Shown here: positions 44,701-54,580 of the stretch, piece by piece
Position numbering within the stretch: position 1 is the stretch's first letter
How the letters are laid out: the number at the start of each line of letters is the position of its first letter
NCBI GenBank assembly: GCA_029238665.1
Contig: JAQWFQ010000030.1
Coordinates: forward strand, 271,992 to 335,991
Length of the DNA stretch: 64,000 nt
Direction of reading: 5' to 3'
Origin: Crocinitomicaceae bacterium
GTDB lineage: Bacteria; Bacteroidota; Bacteroidia; Flavobacteriales_D; Crocinitomicaceae
Translations under genes and position numbers: made by a program
The notes under the pieces: generated by a model
What the model was told of the DNA's origin: nothing
What the model saw: only the letters and a program-made list of their open reading frames with translations
The model's database searches: none

Positions 44701-45981
44701 TTATGGTGCAGATTGAGATAAATTAGGCTTAGAATCACCCAAGGCCATTCTCAGTGTAAAACGCACTGTATTTGCCAAAGGGTTAGAGCGTTTTAATGCT
44801 GCTAAATAAGAAATATCAACGCCAAACTTATTGTACTTAAACCCTACCCCTAAATTAAGGTATTGCCTAGATCCTTTATTTCGATCTTCATAAAAAAACC
44901 CTGTACGTACTGCAAGAATATCGTTATACCAATACTCTAAACCTAACGCTAAATTAATTTCAGACAATTCTTCTTTTAACCTTGTTCCACGAACAACTTC
45001 ATACGAACCGTCCGCATTCTGAATATAGTCTCCCGCTTCATCTGTAGCTAACCTTCCTGGCGCATCATAAAACGACTGTAACATACCAGAAATAACACCA
45101 ACATCATTAGACATTCCAGACAAAAGAACTGTTTCACCTCCAACCTCTCCGTAAGTTGCTGGAGAAGGGACCAATAATTTTTGAACATCAAACGAAACCG
45201 TTAAAGAATTGTACTTATCCAACTTTGCCTTATAAGCATTTCCAATTTTTAAGTTCATTGGGAGAAAGTCTCCAGGGCTTGCCGAACCTACATCTGTATA
45301 CTTAACCTTATTACCAATATTATTAATTGTAGTAGCAAATGTATACTCTCCCTTTAAGTTACCAATTCGAGAATCATCGTCTAAAAACGTAAATGAAATA
45401 TCAGCAGCTCCAGCTATTCCAGCCTTGGTTGTCACACCTGCAACAGGCAAACCTCCTGTTAAATTCGAATAGGCAAACTTACCATTCAAACCGACACTTG
45501 TTCTAGCTGATGTTTTAAAGGCGTAACCACCCACAAATTCAAATTCAGCTGGCTTATCATCGCGAATAACATCACCCGATTCAGATGTAAATGTAATTTC
45601 ACCTAAGCTAAAATACCTGAGGGAACCCCCAACAGAATGCCTGTCGTTTAACTTGTAATACCCTGACACATAAGAAAGGTGAATATCATTTGTCAACTGC
45701 CTTAACCAAGGTGTATACGAGACACTTATTTCTGACTTTTGCTCCGCAAAATTTAACATTGAAGTATTCCAATACAACGAAGATGATGATGCACTCAACG
45801 CTGTACCAGCATCTCCCATTGCTCCAGCCCTAGAGTCTGGTGTAATTGATAAAAATGGTAGTGCAGTAGTTATCGTGTTCAATTGTAAATCGTCATTTGT
45901 AACTCCACTCCCTCCAGTTGGTTGAGCTAAAGAGATCAATGAAACCAAAGTAAATGTTGTTAATGCAATGTATTTAATCAT
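44701..45981 (-). CDS. porV: T9SS outer-membrane protein PorV
   Basis: 426 residues, signal peptide LTTFTLVSLISLAQP. FadL-like beta-barrel of the outer membrane: AFLSITPDSRAGAMGDAG-type opening (LPFLSITPDSRAGAMGDAGTAL) with SSSLYWNTSMLNFAEQKSEISVSYTPWL, and a barrel-like aromatic C-terminus. PorV shuttles cargo from the translocon to the attachment complex with PorU. Next to porU, which clinches the call. Confidence 0.94.
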   Translation of the reverse strand: MIKYIALTTFTLVSLISLAQPTGGSGVTNDDLQLNTITTALPFLSITPDSRAGAMGDAGTALSASSSSLYWNTSMLNFAEQKSEISVSYTPWLRQLTNDIHLSYVSGYYKLNDRHSVGGSLRYFSLGEITFTSESGDVIRDDKPAEFEFVGGYAFKTSARTSVGLNGKFAYSNLTGGLPVAGVTTKAGIAGAADISFTFLDDDSRIGNLKGEYTFATTINNIGNKVKYTDVGSASPGDFLPMNLKIGNAYKAKLDKYNSLTVSFDVQKLLVPSPATYGEVGGETVLLSGMSNDVGVISGMLQSFYDAPGRLATDEAGDYIQNADGSYEVVRGTRLKEELSEINLALGLEYWYNDILAVRTGFFYEDRNKGSRQYLNLGVGFKYNKFGVDISYLAALKRSNPLANTVRFTLRMALGDSKPNLSQSAP

Positions 45982-46009
45982 GTTGTTTTTTTTCTGAGTT
46001 TTATCCTTG

Positions 46010-46017
46010 CAAATATA
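46010..46017 (-). promoter_or_regulatory. -7 box of porV
   Basis: Minus-strand TATATTTG, 28 nt before the ATG, so porV and ispF can be expressed without porU. No -33 TTG at 19 bp. Confidence 0.4.
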
Positions 46018-46044
46018 CGTAAACGTAGAGCGTTTATTGTGTTA

Positions 46045-49000
46045 TCATTTCAAAATAACTAATTTTTCTAACTTTTCATCCTTCTCGCCCTCAGGCGTCT
46101 GAACTTTCAAGCGATAAATGTAAACTCCTTTTGCTAATTGATCACCAAAATCATCTCTTCCATCCCAAGCAATCCCTTCTGAACGAAACCCTTCTGTATG
46201 AACGTATTTATTAATTGTTTTAACGAGCTTTCCTGATACGGTAAAAACTTGAACCTGAGCTTCCAATTGACTACACACTTGATTATGCTCAAAATAAAAC
46301 TCCGTAGACGTTGTAAATGGATTTGGATAGTTTAAGACATGTGACAAATGCATTTCTTGCTTTTCTTGAACAACAAAACGAATCATTAATTCAGATGAAT
46401 TATTATTTACATCCCAAACTTTGACACTTAGAGTATGCTCGCCCTGCTCAAGGGCATTAAAGTTATATCGAATTTCCCCAGACTGATAATCATCCAGCTC
46501 TGCTGAATAGTAATCATTTAAAACAATTGGATTAGCCGTTTCACCATCCAAAACTGCAATTAAGTCATGACCAACTCCATTACCAACAGCATTAATTCCA
46601 TTTTCATCAAAAAGCGTTGCAATTAACAAGGGACTCTCATCTGTAATCCCACCATCGACAAAACTTTCATCGTTTAAATATATCTCAATTTGAGGCCCCT
46701 GCGTATCATCGATACCATTTTCATCAACACCTCCAACATAAACATCTTTCTCAAACCCAATAGCATCTGTAACGCCATTATCTGCATAATAACTTAGTTT
46801 ACCATGACCAATTGCGTAATTGATATCTTTTGGGACAATGAATGTAAATTCAAAGAACCCATTTACAACACTTGCTTTTCCACAAAACAGTTTATTTGAT
46901 TGAATTTCAAAATCAACCAACGGAGATCCAGGGTCATTTTGTAAGGTTGTTTGAATTTTAGGCTTATCAAAAACAGAGGGTGAAATTACACCGTTAAACC
47001 CCGTCAAGTTTACACCATTAAAATCTTCAACATGCCCTTTGATTGTCACCTTGCTCAATGCCTTCAAGGTATCTGTAACAACGCCAACAGCAAAACCATT
47101 AATACTGTCTGTAACAATATTCATTTCTGGTAAAGCGATTTGTAACGCCGGATCTCCAATTAGCGTAAAACTTCGTTTATTATTTGAAAAACCTGCTTCA
47201 TTTTTAGTGCGCATAATAATTTCACCAAACGTCCTTGGTTTCAAATCTGCATCACGCTCAAACACATTCGCATAAAATGCTTTACCGGTTGCTTCATTAA
47301 CGGAATAATAAACCGACCTTGTTGTTGTCATTAGCGCTATTGCAGCCCCATAAGGGTTTATCGAAGCCCACTCACCCGCAGACACTCGATCAGGATCATC
47401 ATACTTTGTAAATTCACAGGTAGCAGACACAAGCAATGGCATTCGATCAATATTTTTCCAACCTTGAATTTGAGGCACTGTTATGACCCGCTCTTCAGCA
47501 ACACCAACCTCTCCTCCATGCCCCACATAGTTCACCACTAGAGCCCCGCGATCTATTCGATTATTTATAGCACTATTTACTTCAGGATACCGTTCTCCTC
47601 CAGCCGTTGAAATTTGTTGAAATGCATCTAAGTATATCTTATCGCAATTCATTGCGGGGTAATTACTTGTTACAGAGTCGTATTGAACCTCACAATCTTC
47701 TCCTATAAACTGAAATTCTTCATCGTCTGCAATTTGAACATAACGTGTTCTCCAATCACCAAAGGTACTAGAACCATTATCTGAACCGCAATTTGTAGTT
47801 GATGTAGTGTATAAATTTGACCCATTTTTCATATAGTGTTCAACCTTGTCAACTTGCTGTTTCGCCATTGTATTATCAGAAATCAACAACCTACCAATCC
47901 CAATGTCCAATAAATCTGAAGCCAAGAAAGAATCTGTATCATCCAGCATTCCAAAATAATCATCTGTTACTAGTGCTGCAATGTGATTCTCTGAATTCTC
48001 CACCTGATATGTCAGCATGAAATTATTGTTATTTGGAACCCTATTTTTAGGGTCATATGTACCGTCCCCAAAAATCAACAAAGATTTCGGTCTATCCTCT
48101 GGAGATAACACTGACCGGTCATAAAACATCTTCGCAAAACTTCGAATAGCTGTAGCATCTAACATACCAGAACTAAACTCATTAAAAACCTGTTCAGAAG
48201 TAACAACGTGTACAATCAAACCATTTTCACGGTGAAGTGCAGCTAAACGGTTTGCCTGAAACAAAAAGTTTTTATTGGTTACAATCAAATAATCTGCGGG
48301 CTCCAACGCATGAAGGTTTTGCGAACTCACTGCCCCAACTCTTAAGGGAGTTAAAAAATCTACCCCATCTGAAGCAACAAAACTCCGCAACGAGTCTGCA
48401 TCCGATTGAAAAACATAATTACCCCCAACAAATGCCCCAGGAACAATAAAGGGAGTATGGCGATCAGTAACCTCCCACACAAAACCAGAAGCAGTAGGTA
48501 AATTAGCCAATGAATATTCCGCAACATTCCCTGCTCCAACTGAATTCAAATCCCTAAATTCAATTTGATCACCTGTAAAAACCAACCCCCTTCGAAGGTT
48601 CAATAAAATTCGATCTAAATAAGTTAAAGCATCTGGTGTATTCCGAGTTATTAAAACATCCAAAGTCATAAAGGATGACGGTGTATTGTAAGTCATTAAA
48701 CTAACGCTCCTACCATAATCACTCCCTGTAGGAAGTGGAGAACTAAATAAGGTTGTTCCTCCTATACTGTAAGTTTGAGAAGTACCAAAACTAGAATTAG
48801 AACTTGATGCAATTGAAACCTCAAATACTGCAGGAACAGACGGTATCACATCTGGTATCCCAAAGTCAAAGCTTTGATTAAGATCTTCATCAAACAACTC
48901 TCCATACCAACGCTGCCCTCCATTAACCAAAGAAGTGTTGTCTTTTTCATAGACTGTGAAGTAATCGTACTCGCTAACATTATGAGTAACCGGATTGTTA

Positions 49001-49902
49001 GAATTTGACACTTCATCTATTCGCAAAGGAGTATCTCCAGAATTAACATTAATAAAATAGCACGAAACATCTGAATACGGGTTCCTATCCTGGTTAAACT
49101 TTACCCCCTCATCACGCCACCTGTGAGGACCCCAAGCATGAAACAAGATGTAATCATCATCGTTAAACACACCGTCATCTCCACCAACTATTTTAATGGC
49201 ATTTTTAGCCAGATCATCTGTTCTAGGTGTAGAATTACTCTCTGGTAATCTGCCATCTCCATTTCCAAAAACATTTATGTCATCGGGAGAAACACTTGCC
49301 ACATCTATACCGCATGCCTCTAAAAATTCTTTATCAATTTTATGAACACCATCTCTGGAAACTGAAATTTTATACCAACTTCCAGAACCTGACCTCAATA
49401 CTGAATTAGCTACAAATCCTTTTTGAAATTGATGTTGAACAGGAACACTTTCTGAAAACATTACTTTCACTGATGTTATTCGTTTTAAAACACCATTCTC
49501 ACGAACAAATGGCATGAGGTTCATAACTACATACGCTTCGTTCCTGGCATTTGAAAGCGCAACATCCACACTAAATTCATCTACCTCAACATAATTTGAA
49601 CTCAAATAAGGCTCATCTATTTTAGATGCCGGAACTGTTGACAACAACGTTGCAGTTACCGTAAATAGATTTGAATTTTCTACTTTTTTAGACCAAAAAA
49701 AGGAGGGAGTTTGCCCAATAAAATCTTGTCCTAAGATCACAGGGGCTGTAATTGAATTATTTCCCTGGGTAAAAACCTTGTCTTCACCCCACTGAATAAC
49801 AACAACCTCCTCACCTTGAGAAAGGGTGTAACCCGTTAACATAAAGAAAGTTACAACTACACAAGCAATCTTATTATTAAATATCCGTTTTTCTAGTTTC
49901 AT
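46045..49902 (-). CDS. porU: T9SS C-terminal signal sortase PorU
   Basis: 1285 residues. Signal peptide (1-30), beta-rich N-terminal part, a gingipain-type C25 peptidase domain (about 540-900), and a type A T9SS tail (about 1195-1285: LNYPNPFTTSTEFYFEHN, VFTVSGKLVKTI, AKGVYIYRL). The catalytic pair is visible: His about 794 in VNYVGHGGEVG and Cys about 829 in SATCEFTKYDDP. It removes cargo sorting signals at the cell surface. 63 bp upstream of porV; divergent from the PorP/SprF gene. Confidence 0.95.
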   Translation of the reverse strand: MKLEKRIFNNKIACVVVTFFMLTGYTLSQGEEVVVIQWGEDKVFTQGNNSITAPVILGQDFIGQTPSFFWSKKVENSNLFTVTATLLSTVPASKIDEPYLSSNYVEVDEFSVDVALSNARNEAYVVMNLMPFVRENGVLKRITSVKVMFSESVPVQHQFQKGFVANSVLRSGSGSWYKISVSRDGVHKIDKEFLEACGIDVASVSPDDINVFGNGDGRLPESNSTPRTDDLAKNAIKIVGGDDGVFNDDDYILFHAWGPHRWRDEGVKFNQDRNPYSDVSCYFINVNSGDTPLRIDEVSNSNNPVTHNVSEYDYFTVYEKDNTSLVNGGQRWYGELFDEDLNQSFDFGIPDVIPSVPAVFEVSIASSSNSSFGTSQTYSIGGTTLFSSPLPTGSDYGRSVSLMTYNTPSSFMTLDVLITRNTPDALTYLDRILLNLRRGLVFTGDQIEFRDLNSVGAGNVAEYSLANLPTASGFVWEVTDRHTPFIVPGAFVGGNYVFQSDADSLRSFVASDGVDFLTPLRVGAVSSQNLHALEPADYLIVTNKNFLFQANRLAALHRENGLIVHVVTSEQVFNEFSSGMLDATAIRSFAKMFYDRSVLSPEDRPKSLLIFGDGTYDPKNRVPNNNNFMLTYQVENSENHIAALVTDDYFGMLDDTDSFLASDLLDIGIGRLLISDNTMAKQQVDKVEHYMKNGSNLYTTSTTNCGSDNGSSTFGDWRTRYVQIADDEEFQFIGEDCEVQYDSVTSNYPAMNCDKIYLDAFQQISTAGGERYPEVNSAINNRIDRGALVVNYVGHGGEVGVAEERVITVPQIQGWKNIDRMPLLVSATCEFTKYDDPDRVSAGEWASINPYGAAIALMTTTRSVYYSVNEATGKAFYANVFERDADLKPRTFGEIIMRTKNEAGFSNNKRSFTLIGDPALQIALPEMNIVTDSINGFAVGVVTDTLKALSKVTIKGHVEDFNGVNLTGFNGVISPSVFDKPKIQTTLQNDPGSPLVDFEIQSNKLFCGKASVVNGFFEFTFIVPKDINYAIGHGKLSYYADNGVTDAIGFEKDVYVGGVDENGIDDTQGPQIEIYLNDESFVDGGITDESPLLIATLFDENGINAVGNGVGHDLIAVLDGETANPIVLNDYYSAELDDYQSGEIRYNFNALEQGEHTLSVKVWDVNNNSSELMIRFVVQEKQEMHLSHVLNYPNPFTTSTEFYFEHNQVCSQLEAQVQVFTVSGKLVKTINKYVHTEGFRSEGIAWDGRDDFGDQLAKGVYIYRLKVQTPEGEKDEKLEKLVILK

Positions 49903-50051
49903 AAGGCAAATATCAAATCATTTTAGTGAACAAACAAAAAAACGCAACAAATCTTTGATTATTATACTTCAAATCGTAATATTTGTAACTTTATCGGCCA
50001 AATGTCGTTATTATACATTTACAAGGTAAAAAGACTTAACACGAGTTTCAT

Positions 50052-51026
50052 ATGAGTAAACTAAAAGAAATACTTGTACTGGTAATCATTTGCTTAACTG
50101 CTCAAACTGCACTTTCACAAGACCCGCAGTTCACGCAGTTTTACGCAAACCCTATCTATTTAAACCCAGCTCTAGCTGGATCTCACGGCTGTCCACGATT
50201 CGCTCTTAACTATAGAGACCAATGGCCCAACTTATCAGGAAATTATATTACCTATAGTGTTTCTTACGATACTTATCTAAGAAAAATAAAAAGTGGTATT
50301 GGTGTAATTGCGACACATGATCAGCAAGGTCAAGGAACAATTTACACCTCTTCTTTAGGTTTAGTTTATTCTAAACACCTTAAGTTATCTCGTAAATGGA
50401 CGCTTAATTTTGGAGCTAAGGCTGCAATGACAAATAAGTTTTTGGATTGGGACAAATTAACGTTTGGAGATATGATTGACCCAAGAAGAGGGTTTATATA
50501 TCAAACTGGAGATGTACCAAGAGGCCCAGAAAGCGGAAGGTTTTTCTTCGACGCAACAGTAGGAACGGTTCTTTACAACAAAAACTTTTTTGTGGGGTTT
50601 TCTGCCAATCACCTAAACAGACCTGATGAATCTATGATTCAAGGAGAGTCTAGATTGCCAATTAGATTTACGGGACATGTTGGAACGGAAATTAAACTGG
50701 GTGAAAAATCGCAATACAGCAACACTACCTCTATCATGCCCAACGTGATCTATCAATATCAAAATGGGTTTCAAGAATTAAGTATTGGTACTTACGTTAA
50801 ATACGGTGTATTCAATGTTGGAGCTTGGTATAGAAATAGAGATGCATTTATTTTATCTATTGGAATTAACACAGGGAATTTTAAAATTGGATACAGTTAT
50901 GATGTAACAGTATCTAAATTAAATAATGGTGTTTCAGGAGGTTCTCACGAAATCTCTTTGGGACTCAATTTAAATTGTAAAGATAAACCGACGACGTTCA
51001 GAACAATTACTTGTCCGTCATTTTAA
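50052..51026 (+). CDS. T9SS-associated PorP/SprF-family membrane protein
   Basis: 324 residues, signal peptide LVLVIICLTAQTALSQ then DPQFTQFYANPIYLNPALAGS, the invariant family start. The rest forms alternating strands (ISLGLNLNC near the end), an outer-membrane barrel. PorP/SprF proteins work with PorE/gliding machinery or help secrete particular adhesins such as SprB. The next gene is gldJ. It is one of several paralogues normally found, so I withhold a symbol. Confidence 0.9.
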   Translation: MSKLKEILVLVIICLTAQTALSQDPQFTQFYANPIYLNPALAGSHGCPRFALNYRDQWPNLSGNYITYSVSYDTYLRKIKSGIGVIATHDQQGQGTIYTSSLGLVYSKHLKLSRKWTLNFGAKAAMTNKFLDWDKLTFGDMIDPRRGFIYQTGDVPRGPESGRFFFDATVGTVLYNKNFFVGFSANHLNRPDESMIQGESRLPIRFTGHVGTEIKLGEKSQYSNTTSIMPNVIYQYQNGFQELSIGTYVKYGVFNVGAWYRNRDAFILSIGINTGNFKIGYSYDVTVSKLNNGVSGGSHEISLGLNLNCKDKPTTFRTITCPSF

Positions 51027-51086
51027 TAAACCTGTAACCTTATATGCTATACACGTTGTATTAGTGAGGTTATTACGAATAAAGCA

Positions 51087-53153
51087 ATGAAAACGAAAAC
51101 ATACAATATGCGATTTTTCAAGTTTTTAGCTGTTGCAATAGCAGGAGCATTTACGATTTCTTCTTGTACCCAAGAAGTATCAAACAGCACCGGCTGGGAC
51201 TACAACAGCCCTGAGACAGGTGGGTTTCAAAAAGTACCTTTTGTAGATCAAGAAACAGGTCCAGGCTTGTTACTTGTTGAAGGAGGAACCTTTACAATGG
51301 GTAGAGCAGAACAAGACGTAATGTTTGATTGGGATAGCAGACCTTCAAGGGTAACCGTATCTTCTTTCTATATGGATCAAACAGAGGTAACCAACTTTCA
51401 TTGGTTGGAATACCTTTACTGGATTTCTAGAGCTTACAATGAAACATACCCAATGGTATACAAAAATGCGCTGCCAGATACGCTTGTTTGGAGATCTGAA
51501 TTAGGCTTTAATGAAAAATTTGTAGACTACTACTTACGTCATCCTGCATACCGTGACTACCCTGTAGTTGGTGTTTCATGGTTACAAGCAAGTGATTACT
51601 GTAAATGGAGAACGGATCGTGTAAACGAGTACATCTTAATTCGTGAAGGGGTTTTAGAGTATAATGTAGATCAACGCGATGACAATACGTTTAACACAGA
51701 AGCTTATTACGCAGGTCAACACGATAAAGGTACACGTTTACAAGGAAAGAAATTAGTTGATTTAGGTAGAGACATTCAAGACCTTAACCCTTCTAATGTA
51801 GACGAAAAGGAAAACTTAGGAACTCGAATTGTTCGTTTAGAAGACGGGATACTTTTACCGCGCTACCGACTACCAACAGAGGCTGAATGGGAATTTGCTG
51901 CCTCAGGTTTAATCGGAAACGTAGCTGAAGGAACTGAAAACATTCGAGAACGAAGAATTTACCCTTGGGATGGACACTGGGTTCGTCAAGACGGCGCTGA
52001 GTTCACAGGTAAAATTCGCGCAAACTTTGTAAGGGGTCGTGGAGATTATATGGGTGTTGCTGGTAACTTAAACGATGGTGGCGCTGTCACTACTCCTGTA
52101 GAATCTTACTGGCCAAATGATTACGGCTTATACAACATGGCAGGTAACGTATCTGAATGGGTTATGGATGTTTACCGTCCACTAACAAGTGAAGATTACG
52201 ATGACTTCCGTCCATTTAGAGGTAACGTATTCAAAACAAAAGTGCTCAATGCTGAAGGTAGTATTGAAAGTAAAAATGAAGGGATTCAGTATGATGTTCA
52301 TGGAATGAAAGAATACTTAAATGAATTCGAGCGCATTCGTTACCAACGAATTTCTGGAGCAGAGCACAACCCTAACGATACTACAATAAGAGGATTAGAA
52401 GCAAACATCAAGTCTAGAAATCCTTCTAGAAGTGGGTATGCGCCAGATCCTTTCTACCTATCTAGCGGTAAAAAGATTGACACAGTAGAATTAGGCATTC
52501 TAGCTCAAATCAATGAAAAATTGAATGAAGCAATTGACCTTAAAAACCGAATGCTTAACATTGAGGCTTCAACGTTAATTCAGGATGAGATCTTCGACAA
52601 CATCTTCGCTGACAGATACAGAGAAGGGCCTGACCAAGATTATGCATTTGAGATTATTTCAATTTTAAGAAATGGGTTTAACGACTTCATTATCGATACT
52701 CCAGGTAAATTAAAATATAGAAATGTAACTGAAGAAGAAAACATCGGACGATTAAACTACCGTAAAGATGACTACATCGATTATCTAGATGGTGATATCG
52801 AAAGCTCAATTTACTATGAAGATGATCGCTACAAGAATCAAATCAACCAAGCTACACGTAACCCGAACTTAGTAATGTATCAAAATGAGCATGAGGAGTT
52901 TGGTTTAGATGGAACACAAATTAAGCCTGGTGGAGAAAATAGAACTTCATGGCCTTCAACTTTGATTTCGGATAAATCACGTGTTTACAAAGGTGGTTCT
53001 TGGAAAGATAGAGCTTACTGGTTAGCTGTAAGTAACAGACGTTTCCTAGACGAAGATCAATCTACAGATGCTATCGGATTCCGATGTGCTATGGACAGAA
53101 TCGGTTCACCAACTGGGTTCAACTACGGAAGAAAGAAAAAGAAGAAAAAATAG
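51087..53153 (+). CDS. gldJ: gliding motility lipoprotein GldJ
   Basis: 688 residues. Lipobox TISSC at C27; FGE-sulfatase (SUMF1-like) domain without the catalytic Cys pair: GPGLLLVEGGTFTMGRAEQDV, YMDQTEVTNFHWLEYLYW, HPAYRDYPVVGVSWLQASDY, RLPTEAEWEFAA, NMAGNVSEWVMDVYRP, FRCAMDR. It is longer than F. johnsoniae GldJ (about 560) owing to an acidic inserted stretch about 390-590. Essential with GldK for the T9SS/gliding ring; inner leaflet of the outer membrane. The last residues are a polylysine (RKKKKKK). An alternative start exists at M8. Confidence 0.93.
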   Translation: MKTKTYNMRFFKFLAVAIAGAFTISSCTQEVSNSTGWDYNSPETGGFQKVPFVDQETGPGLLLVEGGTFTMGRAEQDVMFDWDSRPSRVTVSSFYMDQTEVTNFHWLEYLYWISRAYNETYPMVYKNALPDTLVWRSELGFNEKFVDYYLRHPAYRDYPVVGVSWLQASDYCKWRTDRVNEYILIREGVLEYNVDQRDDNTFNTEAYYAGQHDKGTRLQGKKLVDLGRDIQDLNPSNVDEKENLGTRIVRLEDGILLPRYRLPTEAEWEFAASGLIGNVAEGTENIRERRIYPWDGHWVRQDGAEFTGKIRANFVRGRGDYMGVAGNLNDGGAVTTPVESYWPNDYGLYNMAGNVSEWVMDVYRPLTSEDYDDFRPFRGNVFKTKVLNAEGSIESKNEGIQYDVHGMKEYLNEFERIRYQRISGAEHNPNDTTIRGLEANIKSRNPSRSGYAPDPFYLSSGKKIDTVELGILAQINEKLNEAIDLKNRMLNIEASTLIQDEIFDNIFADRYREGPDQDYAFEIISILRNGFNDFIIDTPGKLKYRNVTEEENIGRLNYRKDDYIDYLDGDIESSIYYEDDRYKNQINQATRNPNLVMYQNEHEEFGLDGTQIKPGGENRTSWPSTLISDKSRVYKGGSWKDRAYWLAVSNRRFLDEDQSTDAIGFRCAMDRIGSPTGFNYGRKKKKKK

Positions 53154-53180
53154 ACTAAACATTTAGTCGTTAATAATTAT

Positions 53181-53216
53181 AAAAAAGCTCAGTCGAAATT
53201 CGACTGAGCTTTTTTA
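53181..53216 (+). terminator. terminator after gldJ
   Basis: Stem AAAAAAGCTCAGTCGA / TCGACTGAGCTTTTTT with a 3-nt loop. Strong; murF begins 10 bp later. Confidence 0.9.
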
Positions 53217-53226
53217 CTTTTATATC

Positions 53227-54519
53227 ATGAGCACTACCCTATTTGACGTTTTCTATTCAAGCTCTGGCATCTGTACCGACACCAGAGCAATCAAACAAGA
53301 ATCTTTATTTATTTGTATTAAAGGTGAAAACTTTAACGGCAATGTGTTTGCTTCAAAAGCTTTAGAGGCGGGGGCTTCTCATGTTATTCTAGATCAAGAG
53401 GAATACTTCGTAGATAATGGTAAAATGACGCTTGTTGAAAACAGCCTGGTCTATCTTCAACAATTGGCACGGTTTCATCGTCGTAAATTTGACATTCCAG
53501 TAATTGGAATAACAGGCAGTAATGGAAAAACGACCTCTAAAGAACTAATTAACACTGTCTTGAGCACAAAATATAATGTTCTGGCAACAATAGGCAACTT
53601 AAACAATCATTTAGGTGTACCCTTTACCCTACTTCGAATCAATAAGTCTCACGATATTGCAATTATAGAAATGGGAGCCAATGGTTTTGGTGACATTAAA
53701 GAACTCTGTGAAATAGCTGAACCTACCCATGGTATCATAACTAACATCGGAAAGGCACACCTTGAAGGTTTTATAAATTTTGAAGGAGTTTTAAAGACAA
53801 AAAAAGAACTTTACGATTCCATTGAAAAATCAAACGGAACAATTGTCGTCAATAAGGATGACCAAACATTAACATCCAACCTTCCAATAGGAGTAAAAAA
53901 TCATTCTTACGGAACTTGTGGAGAAGAAAACATTCACGGAGAATTAATTCGCCTCTCCCCTTTTGTTGAAATGAAATGGAATTCTAGTTCCTTTCAAAGC
54001 AAACCTATAGAAACACAAATGATTGGAAAATATAATTTCTATAATTATTTGTCAGCAGTAGCGTTTGGCGTACTTTTTGACGTTCCAAACAATGATATTT
54101 CGAACGCTATAGCAACATACACCCCAACAAACAATCGTTCTCAAGTAAAGAAAACCACATTAAATACGCTTATTCTTGATTGCTATAACGCAAATCCTAC
54201 TAGTGTTAAATCTGCTCTTGAAAGTTTTGCGATGAACCCAAGCGTAGATAAACTCTTTATTCTTGGTGACATGAAAGAATTAGGCTCGGAATCTAAACAA
54301 GAACACATTGACATTTTAAAATTAGCAGAAAATCTAAGTTTAAAAGGTTATGTTGTAGGCCCTGAGTTTAGTACTATTCAATCAGATTCAATTTTAAACC
54401 ACTTCAACAGCGCGCAAGAACTAATAGAGAAGCTAAGATCTCAACCACTAAAAAACAAGTTAATACTTTTGAAAGGGTCTAGAAGTATTGGACTGGAACA
54501 ACTAGAGTCTTCACTATAA
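53227..54519 (+). CDS. murF: UDP-N-acetylmuramoyl-tripeptide--D-alanyl-D-alanine ligase
   Basis: ATP-dependent ligase adding D-Ala-D-Ala to the peptidoglycan precursor, 430 residues. N-terminal UDP-binding part (ICTDTRAIKQESLFICIKG), P-loop GITGSNGKTTSKEL near 96-109, ATIGNLNNHLGVPFTLL, EMGANGFGDI, and the C-terminal domain DCYNANPTSVKSAL. gldJ-murF order is conserved in Flavobacteriia. It sits just 10 bp past a strong terminator, so it needs its own promoter (a weak TACTTTTA lies in the T run). Confidence 0.95.
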   Translation: MSTTLFDVFYSSSGICTDTRAIKQESLFICIKGENFNGNVFASKALEAGASHVILDQEEYFVDNGKMTLVENSLVYLQQLARFHRRKFDIPVIGITGSNGKTTSKELINTVLSTKYNVLATIGNLNNHLGVPFTLLRINKSHDIAIIEMGANGFGDIKELCEIAEPTHGIITNIGKAHLEGFINFEGVLKTKKELYDSIEKSNGTIVVNKDDQTLTSNLPIGVKNHSYGTCGEENIHGELIRLSPFVEMKWNSSSFQSKPIETQMIGKYNFYNYLSAVAFGVLFDVPNNDISNAIATYTPTNNRSQVKKTTLNTLILDCYNANPTSVKSALESFAMNPSVDKLFILGDMKELGSESKQEHIDILKLAENLSLKGYVVGPEFSTIQSDSILNHFNSAQELIEKLRSQPLKNKLILLKGSRSIGLEQLESSL

Positions 54520-54534
54520 ACCTTAGTTAAATAA

Positions 54535-54564
54535 AAAAGGGGAAGACAACGCCCTCCCCTTTCC
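54535..54564 (-). terminator. terminator between murF and acyl-CoA dehydrogenase
   Basis: AAAGGGGA / TCCCCTTT stem with an A/T tract, between two convergent stops. On the minus strand it ends in six T residues. Confidence 0.7.
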
Positions 54565-54580
54565 TTTAAAAATATCTATA

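Noticed and set aside
49903..50051. Canonical promoters for porU and the PorP/SprF gene
   Set aside because: Only 7-of-8 matches to TAnnTTTG are present (GATATTTG on minus, TAACTTTA on plus) without a spaced TTG, so I did not list them as features.
50052..53153. GldJ gene as GldK
   Set aside because: GldJ-type opening (GWDYNSPETGGFQ, GPGLLLVEGGTF) and neighbourhood with porU/porV/murF fit GldJ; the gldK-L-M-N order is not seen.
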